The notes beneath the pieces were generated by a model that saw only the letters and a program-made list of their open reading frames with translations, was not told the DNA's origin and ran no database searches. From positions 1-64,000 of the forward strand of contig JAHCAL010000003.1 in NCBI GenBank assembly GCA_019634925.1: a stretch of DNA of 64,000 nucleotides, in the 5' to 3' direction. Positions 57,363-64,000 of the stretch are shown piece after piece. Every line of letters begins with the position of its first letter. Position 1 is the stretch's first letter. Both the position numbers and the translations under genes were made by a program. This DNA is from Pseudomonadales bacterium (GTDB lineage: Bacteria; Pseudomonadota; Gammaproteobacteria; Pseudomonadales; Azotimanducaceae).

Positions 57363-60278
57363 ATGAGTGCCCAGTTTCCCTACGACGATGGCGACCCGGC
57401 TGCGCGCATGGCGGCGATGACCGCCGATGCATTGCTGCAGGTGGTCGCCACCACCTCGTCGGTGATCGCGATCAAGGATGCCGAGGGGCGCTACCGGTAC
57501 GTCAACGACGCGTTCGTCGCACTGCTCGGTGGTCGAGTCGAAGACTACCTGGGGCAGAGCGACGCGGAGATTTTCGATCCGGCGCTCGCGGCCCGCTTGC
57601 GCGCCAACGACCATCGGGTTCTGAAGGAAGGGCGTGAGATCGGCTTCGAGGAGGAACTGCTGATCGCGGGCGCGGCGCGCACCTTCGAAACGCGCAAGTA
57701 TCCGCTGCGCCGGCGGGATGGCCGCATCTGGGGAATCTGCCTGAGCGCCCAGGACGTCACCGAGCGCAAGCAGACCAATGATGCGCTGCAGAGCATTGCG
57801 CTCGGGATCGCAGCCGCGACCGGCCCGCGCGTACTCGAACTCACCGTGGAGAGTGTCGCGCGTACCCTCGGCGTCCGCTTCGCGTTCGTGTCGGCCATCG
57901 AACCGGGCACCACACCGCGCCGGCTCGCCACGCTTGCGACTCGGGTGGATGGTGTGATCGGGCCGGTGGAGATCTACGTGGCAGCGGGCACGCCCTGCGA
58001 GTGCGTGCTCGACAGCGGGTTTCAGTACTGGTCGGGCGACGTGCAGGGACGGTTTTCCGCGGACGAGATGCTCATCGAGGGTGGGTACACGAGTTATGCG
58101 GGGTATCCGCTGGTCGACGGCACCGGCAACGCCATCGGCGTGCTCGCCGTCCTCCACGGCGGCCCCTTGCCCGAGCGCGCCGTTGTCGAGGCCCTGCTCA
58201 GTACCTTTGCGGTGCGCAGCAGTGCCGAACTCGAGCGGCTGCGCATGGACCAGGCCCTGCGGGAGTCCGAAGAAAGCTACCGCAACATCTTCGAGGCGAC
58301 GGACGACTGCATCTTCGTGCACGACATGCAGACCGGCGCGATCGTCGACGCCAATCCACGCGCGAGCGAGGTCTACGGGTACAGCCATGCGGAGCTGCTC
58401 GCCCTTCGTCCCGGGGACCTCGGCACGGGAGAGGAGCCATACACTGATGCAGGTGCAGCGGCGTCGATCAGCCGGGCGACTGCGGGGGAGTCCGTCCGCG
58501 TCGAGTGGCACCGGCGCAACAAGGACGGTTCGACCGCCTGGGACGAAGTGACCCTGAAACGCGTGCGGCTGGCCGGCGTGGACCGGATCCTCGCCGTGAC
58601 GCGCGACATCAGCGAGCGCAAGGAGCGCGAGCAGGCGCTCATGCGCAGCGAGGACCGGCTGCGCGCGACGGTCCGCGCGGCACTCGACTGCATCATCACG
58701 ATGGACGCAAGCGGCTGCATCCACGACTTCAATCCGGCGGCCGAGGCGACCTTCGGATACCGGGCTGCCGACGTGCTCGGCAGGCCGCTCGCCGATCTGA
58801 TCATTCCCGAGCGGGACCGTGCGGCGCACCGCGCAGGACTGGCGCGCCACCTGGCCGGTGGCGGTGGCAGCATGCTCGGCCGCCGTGTCGAAGTCACCGC
58901 GCAGCATGCCGACGGTAGTGAATTCCCGGTCGAGATCGCGATCGGCGTGGCGGCCGGCACGGACCAGCGTTTGTACATTGGGTACCTGCGCGACATTACC
59001 GAGCGGCGCGTGGCGGAACGTGCCCGCGAGCGCCTGGAGCTGAAGCTTCGCCAGGCGCAGAAGATGGAAGCGATCGGGCACCTTACCGGCGGCATCGCCC
59101 ACGATTTCAACAACATCCTGACCGGCATCATGGGTTATCTCGCGATGGGGACGGAAACCGCGCGGCAACTCGGGGAGCCGCGCCTGGTGCGCCAGCTCGA
59201 TCGTGCGCATCACTCCGCCGCGCGCGCCGCCGAACTCATCCAGCAGATGCTGACGTTCAGCCGCGGGCAGCGCGGCAATCCGGTGCCGGTGCGGCTCGAG
59301 CCGGTGGTCCGCGATGCCCTGCGGCTGGTGCGATCGACGCTGCCGGCGACCATCGAGGTGGTGTTCGATCCCGGATCCGACTCCGACCCCAAGACTGACT
59401 CTGACCCCAACGGTTACTCTGACCCCGCCGGGGGGCTGGGTGGCGGACCGCGCGTGCTGGCGGACCCCGTGCAGGTGGAGCAGGTGCTCATGAATCTCTG
59501 CATCAATGCGCGGGACGCCATGCAGGGCCACGGGCGTATCCGGATCGGGCTCGGCGCCCGTGGTGTGGCCGACGCGGTATGTTCGGCGTGTCACGAGCCG
59601 GTGGAGGGATCTTTCGTCGAGCTTTCGGTGACGGACAGCGGACCCGGCGTGCCGGCAGCGGTAGTCGATCGCATCTTCGATCCGTTCTTCTCGACCAAGG
59701 CCCCCGGTCAGGGCAGCGGCATGGGGCTCGCGACCGTGCACGGTATCGTCCACGAGCATCACGGACACATCGTCCTGGGGCGCGGGTCCGACGGTGGTGC
59801 ATGCTTCCGCGTGCTGCTGCCGTCCCTCGCCGGGCCGGCGGGCACCGACGGCAGGCAGGCGCGAGCCGTGCACGCGGCGAACGCGCAGCCGGTTGCCAAA
59901 GGCCCACTGGCCGGGCAGGTGATGCTGGTCGAGGATGACCCGACCGCGCGTGACTTCATGGCGGAGCTGCTCGAGGAATGGGGCCTCGAAGTGCAGGCCT
60001 GCAGCGATCCGCTGGTCGCGCTGGCCGCGTTCGAGACCCGCGACCGGGACCCGGACCTTGTCATGGTGGACTACACCATGCCGCACATGAATGGTTTCGT
60101 GCTCGCGGGCCGGCTCCACGCGCGCCGGCCCGGAGTGCCGTTGCTGCTGTACAGTGGTCACGTCCCGGACCTCACCTCCGCCGAACTCGATGCCGCGGGA
60201 ATCGTGGCCCTCCTGCGCAAGCCGGTGGACACCGCACGGCTGTTCGCCGAACTCGAGCGGCATCTGCCGGCGCGCTGA
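57363..60278 (+). CDS. hybrid histidine kinase (PAS-GAF-PAS-PAS-HisKA-HATPase-REC)
   Basis: The 971-residue protein lacks membrane helices. It has a PAS domain (about 18-130), a GAF-like region (150-295), PAS domains (300-420 and 430-550), the H box with H580 (GIAHDFNNILTGIMGYL), the N box EQVLMNLCINARDAM, G boxes VTDSGPGVP and GSGMGLATVHGIVHEHHG, and a receiver domain with D903 (MVDYTMPHMNGF). In the linker before the N box, residues about 673-690 are three hexapeptides SDPKTD-SDPNGY-SDPAGG encoded by tandem repeats of the dispersed motif. It probably signals to the upstream regulator. Confidence 0.92.
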   Translation: MSAQFPYDDGDPAARMAAMTADALLQVVATTSSVIAIKDAEGRYRYVNDAFVALLGGRVEDYLGQSDAEIFDPALAARLRANDHRVLKEGREIGFEEELLIAGAARTFETRKYPLRRRDGRIWGICLSAQDVTERKQTNDALQSIALGIAAATGPRVLELTVESVARTLGVRFAFVSAIEPGTTPRRLATLATRVDGVIGPVEIYVAAGTPCECVLDSGFQYWSGDVQGRFSADEMLIEGGYTSYAGYPLVDGTGNAIGVLAVLHGGPLPERAVVEALLSTFAVRSSAELERLRMDQALRESEESYRNIFEATDDCIFVHDMQTGAIVDANPRASEVYGYSHAELLALRPGDLGTGEEPYTDAGAAASISRATAGESVRVEWHRRNKDGSTAWDEVTLKRVRLAGVDRILAVTRDISERKEREQALMRSEDRLRATVRAALDCIITMDASGCIHDFNPAAEATFGYRAADVLGRPLADLIIPERDRAAHRAGLARHLAGGGGSMLGRRVEVTAQHADGSEFPVEIAIGVAAGTDQRLYIGYLRDITERRVAERARERLELKLRQAQKMEAIGHLTGGIAHDFNNILTGIMGYLAMGTETARQLGEPRLVRQLDRAHHSAARAAELIQQMLTFSRGQRGNPVPVRLEPVVRDALRLVRSTLPATIEVVFDPGSDSDPKTDSDPNGYSDPAGGLGGGPRVLADPVQVEQVLMNLCINARDAMQGHGRIRIGLGARGVADAVCSACHEPVEGSFVELSVTDSGPGVPAAVVDRIFDPFFSTKAPGQGSGMGLATVHGIVHEHHGHIVLGRGSDGGACFRVLLPSLAGPAGTDGRQARAVHAANAQPVAKGPLAGQVMLVEDDPTARDFMAELLEEWGLEVQACSDPLVALAAFETRDRDPDLVMVDYTMPHMNGFVLAGRLHARRPGVPLLLYSGHVPDLTSAELDAAGIVALLRKPVDTARLFAELERHLPAR
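59380..59433 (+). repeat. three 18-bp tandem copies of the dispersed motif inside the kinase gene
   Basis: ACTCnGACCCC begins at 59380, 59398 and 59416, an exact period of 18 bases. The last copy reads TTACTCTGACCCC from 59414, and the second includes ACTCTGACCCCAACGGTT. The unit length is six codons, so the reading frame survives. Confidence 0.85.
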
Positions 60279-60282
60279 CCGA

Positions 60283-60309
60283 GCCGGGGGCGGTGGTGTC
60301 CGCCCCGGC
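60283..60309 (+). terminator. hairpin after the hybrid kinase gene
   Basis: GCCGGGGGCGG (60283-60293) pairs with CCGCCCCGGC (60300-60309) with one bulged G around a six-base loop. No U-run follows; termination would be Rho-assisted or incomplete. Confidence 0.45.
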
Positions 60310-60457
60310 CCCGTAAACCTCGCGGAAACAATCCGGCTACGGAGTGCCCGTCGGCCGACACGCTGCGGATACCTTGCGGCGCGAGACTGCCGAACGTGGC
60401 CGGCGGTCGAGTGACCGTCGGACGTATCGGCAGAACAGCGCACGCAGGAGCACACGC

Positions 60458-61984
60458 ATGGCCATCTACGACAGCATCCTCGACACCATCGGGCACACCC
60501 CGGTGGTTCGGCTCAACAACCTGGCGCCACGCGGCGTCGAGATTTTCGTCAAGGTCGAAGCACGGAACCCGGGCGGTTCGGTCAAGGACCGGATGGCGCG
60601 CGCGATCATCGAGGCGGCCGAAGCACGCGGCGAACTGCGCCCCGGGCAGACGGTGGTGGAGGCCAGCAGCGGCAATACGGGCATCGCGCTTGCCATGGTC
60701 TGCGCGCAGAAAGGCTATCCGCTGGTGGTGGTCATGGCGGAGAATTTCAGTGTCGAGCGGCGCCGCCTGATGCGCATGCTCGGTGCCCGCGTGGTCCTGA
60801 CGCCGGCCGCGGAGAAGGGCAGCGGTATGGTCGCAAAGGCGATGGAACTGGCCGAAGCACACGGCTGGTACCTCTGCCGCCAGTTCGAGAACGAAGCCAA
60901 TGCACGCGTTCACCGGGAGACCACGGCGCGCGAGATCGTGGTCGACTTTGCCGGGCGCCGGCTCGACTACTGGATCTCGGGCGCCGGTACGGGCGGCACG
61001 TTCGCCGGGGTGGCGCAGGTGTTGCGGGCCGAGCGGCCCGACACGCGGATCGTCGTCTGCGAGCCCGACAATGCGCCGGTGCTGGCGAGTGGCGTGCCGC
61101 AGCCGGCGCCGGTCGCCGGCGGGTGGGCGACCAGCCACCCGCTGTTCCGCCCGCATCCCATGCAGGGGATCAGCCCCGATTTCATTGCGCCGATCACCGG
61201 TGCTGGCGTTGCAGCCGGATTCGCCGACTTGATAGAGCCGGTGAACGGGGGGCGCGCGCTGACCGCCGCCCGTGCGCTCGCCGCGCGCGAAGGCATCCTC
61301 GCCGGCATTTCCGGTGGCGCGACGGTCGCGGCCGCACTCAGCCTGGCCGAGCGGGCGGCGCCCGGCAGCGTGATGCTCTGCATGCTGCCGGACACCGGCG
61401 AGCGTTACCTCAGCACGCCGCTGTTCGCCGACATACCGGCCGATATGGATGCGGCGGAACTCGAGATCTCGCGCTCGACCCCGGGCTTCCGGTTCGACGC
61501 GCCCGCAGTGGTCGTACCGGCGCCGGCGGCCGCCGCGCAGCCGGCGGTAGTCGCGAACGTCGAAGCGGCGGTGCCGGACCCCGAAATGGCGTCCTGGGTC
61601 GACGCGGCGATCCATGATCCCGGCGAGCCCGTGGTCATGTTCGCGCTGGAGTGGTGTGAGTTCTGCTGGACCGCACCCCGGCTGTTCGAGCGGCTGGGAA
61701 TCCGTTTCCGCAGCATCGACCTCGATTCGGTGGCCTACCAGGCTGGGGAGCGCGGCGCCCGGATCCGCGCGGTATTGAAGGCCCGCACCGGATCGCCGAC
61801 CATCCCGCAGGTTTTCGTCGCAGGGCGGCTGATCGGCGGCGCCACCGACCTCATCGAGGCCTGCCGTAACGGTTCGCTCGCGCGCGAGCTCGGGCAGGCC
61901 GGGATCGCGATGCCGGGGTGCGCCGACTTCGACCCGGCAGCACTGCTGCCGGCCTGGCTGCATCCGCGGCGGACGGCGGCGTGA
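60458..61984 (+). CDS. cysteine synthase (PLP) fused to a glutaredoxin domain
   Basis: Residues 1-325 are a fold-type II PLP enzyme of the CysK/CysM family: VEARNPGGSVKDRMA with the Schiff-base lysine, SSGNTGIALAMV and the phosphate loop SGAGTGGTFAG. It should make cysteine (or S-sulfocysteine) from O-acetylserine. An Ala/Pro/Val linker (about 348-375) leads to a glutaredoxin-like domain with the CxxC motif WCEFCW (about 405), SPTIPQVFVAGRLIGGATDL and the cis-proline. Free glutaredoxin is about 85 residues, as here. GCAGGAG precedes the ATG. Confidence 0.9.
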   Translation: MAIYDSILDTIGHTPVVRLNNLAPRGVEIFVKVEARNPGGSVKDRMARAIIEAAEARGELRPGQTVVEASSGNTGIALAMVCAQKGYPLVVVMAENFSVERRRLMRMLGARVVLTPAAEKGSGMVAKAMELAEAHGWYLCRQFENEANARVHRETTAREIVVDFAGRRLDYWISGAGTGGTFAGVAQVLRAERPDTRIVVCEPDNAPVLASGVPQPAPVAGGWATSHPLFRPHPMQGISPDFIAPITGAGVAAGFADLIEPVNGGRALTAARALAAREGILAGISGGATVAAALSLAERAAPGSVMLCMLPDTGERYLSTPLFADIPADMDAAELEISRSTPGFRFDAPAVVVPAPAAAAQPAVVANVEAAVPDPEMASWVDAAIHDPGEPVVMFALEWCEFCWTAPRLFERLGIRFRSIDLDSVAYQAGERGARIRAVLKARTGSPTIPQVFVAGRLIGGATDLIEACRNGSLARELGQAGIAMPGCADFDPAALLPAWLHPRRTAA

Positions 61985-62031
61985 CAACGCACGCTGGCAG
62001 GCGTGAAACGAAAATACTGGAGCAGCACGAC

Positions 62032-63009
62032 ATGAACTTGCTCGACTCGGTTCCGGTGATCGACATGACGCGCCTCGAGCAGGATCCCGCGACGCGGCAC
62101 GCGCTCGATGCCGCGTGTCGCGAATGGGGATTCTTCCAGGTAACGGGTCACGGCGTACCGCGTTCGGCCTTCGCGGCGCTCGACGAGCAGATGCGCGCGC
62201 TGTTTGCGCTGCCGCTCGCCGACAAGCTGGCGCTGGAGCGGACTTCCGACAACCACTGGGGATTCTTCGATCGTGAACTGACCAAGAACCGGCGCGACTG
62301 CAAGGAGATCTACGACGTCGGTCCGGCCGCGACGGAGGGCCCGCTGGCGGGCAGCCGGCCGCAGTGGCCGGCCGCGCTGCCGCGCTTCCGGGGCGTGATC
62401 GAGGACTGGGCGCGGTCGGCGCACATGGTCGCCGATCGGCTGCTCGCTGCCATCGCGGCCAATCTCGGCGAGCCGGCAGCGCCGCTGCTCGCCGACTTCG
62501 GGGATGGTCATACGAGTTTTCTGCGCCTGAATTTCTACCCGGTCGCCGCGGATCCGGAGCACGCGCTCGGCATCCACGAACACACCGACTCCGGCGCGTT
62601 GACCGTGCTCCTGCAGGACACGCAGGCGGGACTGCAGGTGCTGCGGGACGGGCACTGGTATACGGTGCCGCCACGCGCCGACGCCCTGGTGATCAACATC
62701 GGCGACATCGTGCAGGTATGGTCGAACGACCGTTACCGGGCGCCTGTGCATCGTGTGCTCGCGAGCCGGGGTGCAACGCGCTACAGCGCGCCGTACTTCT
62801 ACAACCCCGCCGCGTCCTGCCGCTACGCGCCGCTGCCGGGCGCCTGTCGCGGTACCGACGGACCGCACTATCAGCCGATCAACTGGGGCGCGTTCCGGGC
62901 GGCGCGGGCCGCAGGCGACTACGCCGATCAGGGCGAGGAAATCCAGATCCATCACTTCCGTCATGGTGCGCACGTACCGGCGGTCTACGTGGACGCCGGC
63001 GCGGCGTGA
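62032..63009 (+). CDS. isopenicillin-N-synthase-like 2OG-Fe(II) dioxygenase
   Basis: The 325-residue enzyme has the N-terminal DIOX_N block VPVIDMTRLEQDPATRHAL and the Fe ligands HTD (HEHTDSGALTVLLQD) and H (APVHRVLASRG), with RYSAPYF as the RxS 2OG-binding motif. It is in the family that includes gibberellin and flavonoid oxidases and bacterial IPNS. It starts 47 bases after the cysteine synthase fusion and may be co-transcribed. The substrate is unknown. Confidence 0.9.
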   Translation: MNLLDSVPVIDMTRLEQDPATRHALDAACREWGFFQVTGHGVPRSAFAALDEQMRALFALPLADKLALERTSDNHWGFFDRELTKNRRDCKEIYDVGPAATEGPLAGSRPQWPAALPRFRGVIEDWARSAHMVADRLLAAIAANLGEPAAPLLADFGDGHTSFLRLNFYPVAADPEHALGIHEHTDSGALTVLLQDTQAGLQVLRDGHWYTVPPRADALVINIGDIVQVWSNDRYRAPVHRVLASRGATRYSAPYFYNPAASCRYAPLPGACRGTDGPHYQPINWGAFRAARAAGDYADQGEEIQIHHFRHGAHVPAVYVDAGAA

Positions 63010-63017
63010 GCGTCGTG

Positions 63018-63049
63018 GGGAACGCGTTCAGTCCGCTGGACGCGTTCCC
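63018..63049. terminator. convergent-gene hairpin
   Basis: GGGAACGCGT (63018-63027) pairs with ACGCGTTCCC (63040-63049) over a 12-base loop between two convergent genes, overlapping the last codons of the minus-strand one. It could act on both strands; no U-tract is evident. Confidence 0.5.
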
Positions 63050-63630
63050 GCTGCAATCGGGCGGCCTACCGTCAGGGCGCGTACCAACGCCGGATCCATC
63101 GAGCGATAGTGCGCGTCGGCCACGACCCCGAGCCCGTCGAGCAGGCGGGTGAAGAACGCGCGCGCCGCCACCGTCGCCGCCAGGTCGAAGATTTCCGCAT
63201 CGCAGAGACCGAGCGCGCGCAGCGCGCCCAGGTCCGCGCCGGTCACGGACTGGGCATCGGTCGCGACCTTGCGCGCATAGGCCACGATGGCGGCATCCAG
63301 CGGATCGAACGATTCAGGGATCCCGCCCTGCGCAAGGGTCAGCACGTCCGCCGGATCCAGGAAGCGCATCGAGGCGGTCGCATGGGCCAGCGAGCAGTAG
63401 GAGTTTTGCAAAGCGAGCGCCGCGGCGAGCGTAGCGATTTCGAACCGACGGGGTGCGACGTGCTGCCGTATACCAGCGAGCAAGTCGGCCCAGCGCTGCA
63501 TGAGTTCGGGCCGGTGACAGAATGCGCGCGCGTAATTCGGCACGAATCCGGTTTTCGCCGCCTGGCGCTGGTACATCTCCAGCACCGGGCCGCTCGCCGC
63601 CTCTGGCGGCGTCGTACTGATCAGCGTCAT
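63028..63630 (-). CDS. carboxymuconolactone decarboxylase / AhpD-like protein
   Basis: The 200-residue protein has the CMD core RRFEIATLAAALALQNSYCSLAH, with SYCSLAHATASMRFL. The CxxxH pattern recalls the peroxidase-related AhpD family (CxxC replaced, histidine kept). It is likely a cytoplasmic oxidoreductase or stress protein. ATG 63630 gives MTLISTTPPEA. It is 30 bases from the upstream flavoprotein gene on the same strand. Confidence 0.8.
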   Translation of the reverse strand: MTLISTTPPEAASGPVLEMYQRQAAKTGFVPNYARAFCHRPELMQRWADLLAGIRQHVAPRRFEIATLAAALALQNSYCSLAHATASMRFLDPADVLTLAQGGIPESFDPLDAAIVAYARKVATDAQSVTGADLGALRALGLCDAEIFDLAATVAARAFFTRLLDGLGVVADAHYRSMDPALVRALTVGRPIAAGTRPAD

Positions 63631-63659
63631 ACATGATCTCCTCGCGTTCGGATCGATGT

Positions 63660-64000
63660 TCAGAATGGAAACGTCGGGAACCCGCTGTGTGGCGCTGCCG
63701 CGCGTGCCGGGCGGATACGATCGCGCGACTGCCGATCGAGGAGCGCATGCAGGTGCGCCGCGAGTTCGCGCGCATCGGGCCCGGCGCCGTCGATCAGCGT
63801 GGACTTGCGGCGCCGCATGAAGGGCATACCCATCAGGTAGAGTCCCGGCGCGTCGACGATGCCGCCGGTGTGGCGGATGCGTCCCGACCGGTCGAATACC
63901 GGCAGGTCGATGCAGCGATGGTCGGGTCGGTAACCGGTCGCCCAGATGACGGTCCGGATCGCGCCGCAGCCGAGGTCGAGTTGCAGCGCTGGTGCGCGCT
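63660..64000 (-). CDS. FAD-dependent monooxygenase-like protein, C-terminal part only
   Basis: The frame enters from the right edge and gives at least 113 residues. The blocks VIWATGYRPDHRCIDLPVFD and PGLYLMGMPFMRRRKSTLID are the ATG motif and the C-terminal region of flavin-containing monooxygenases or related pyridine-nucleotide flavoproteins. The stop TGA is at 63660-63662. The FAD and NADPH motifs lie outside the window. Confidence 0.75.
   Translation of the reverse strand, partial: RAPALQLDLGCGAIRTVIWATGYRPDHRCIDLPVFDRSGRIRHTGGIVDAPGLYLMGMPFMRRRKSTLIDGAGPDARELAAHLHALLDRQSRDRIRPARAAAPHSGFPTFPF

Overview
The window is high-GC bacterial chromosome from a gammaproteobacterium. The strongest evidence is the translation block infC-rpmI-rplT-pheS-pheT-ihfA-MerR (about 2.1-7.7 kb), followed elsewhere by DUF503, DUF3080 and DUF815 genes in the same style. 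GTG/TTG starts, ATGA/GTGA stop-start overlaps and alanine/arginine-rich proteins fit a GC-rich, densely packed genome. Genus cannot be read from the sequence. thrS, which normally sits just before infC in this class, is absent here; a divergent tRNA-Val gene takes its place. No IS element with a transposase, prophage or CRISPR array is visible.

Layout: 0-1.7 kb, an NADPH oxidoreductase and a CPBP membrane protease separated by an 87-nt near-perfect palindrome. 1.7-7.9 kb, tRNA-Val, the infC-ihfA block and a small membrane protein. 8-16.6 kb, mostly catabolic or housekeeping genes (thioesterase, PQQ-type sugar dehydrogenase, tRNA-Pro, crotonase, Nudix, flavin monooxygenase, GNAT, DUF503, DUF3080 lipoprotein, DUF815 ATPase). 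16.6-23.7 kb, a triplicated promoter before tRNA-Glu, then a translationally coupled run of acyl-CoA synthetase, MFS, hydantoinase A and B, running into tRNA-Gly. 24-32.8 kb, an envelope locus: subtilisin-like lipoprotein, DUF4382 lipoprotein, ECF sigma, anti-sigma, a small exported protein, a TPR/beta-barrel protein and a DUF4397 lipoprotein. 32.8-42.4 kb, AhpD-like protein, P1 peptidase, epoxide-hydrolase-like protein, Na+/Ca2+ exchanger, a three-gene ABC exporter and three small genes. 42.4-49.5 kb, a minus-strand catabolic group (flavin monooxygenase, TauD-like dioxygenase, acyl-CoA dehydrogenase, MaoC, beta-lactamase-fold hydrolase, MFS). 49.6-52.9 kb, a YjdF-like protein and modABC. 52.9-56.4 kb, a minus-strand operon of ATP-grasp protein, AI-2E-type transporter and a redoxin. 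56.5-64 kb, response regulator, hybrid histidine kinase, a cysteine synthase-glutaredoxin fusion, a 2OG-Fe(II) dioxygenase, another AhpD-like protein and the 3' end of a flavoprotein.

Most notable observations: (1) the redoxin at 55315-56412 has an in-frame UGA exactly where the active-site cysteine belongs (WAPY-U-GC), and 14 nt downstream the mRNA folds into a small stem with a bulged U and a GUGU loop, the form of a bacterial SECIS. I call it a selenoprotein, not a pseudogene. (2) The ECF sigma gene and the divergent DUF4382 lipoprotein gene carry matching promoters, TGCAACC-N17-GTGTnTAA, which points to an autoregulated sigma factor driving a surface lipoprotein. (3) A short dispersed motif, TTTACTCTGACCCC, occurs at four places; it builds the long palindrome, supplies stop codons to two genes, and occurs as three 18-bp tandem units in frame inside the histidine kinase. 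(4) tRNA and translation genes are next to short tandem repeats: a 32-bp promoter triplication, 10-bp repeats upstream of tRNA-Pro, and 15-bp repeats near pheS and tRNA-Gly.
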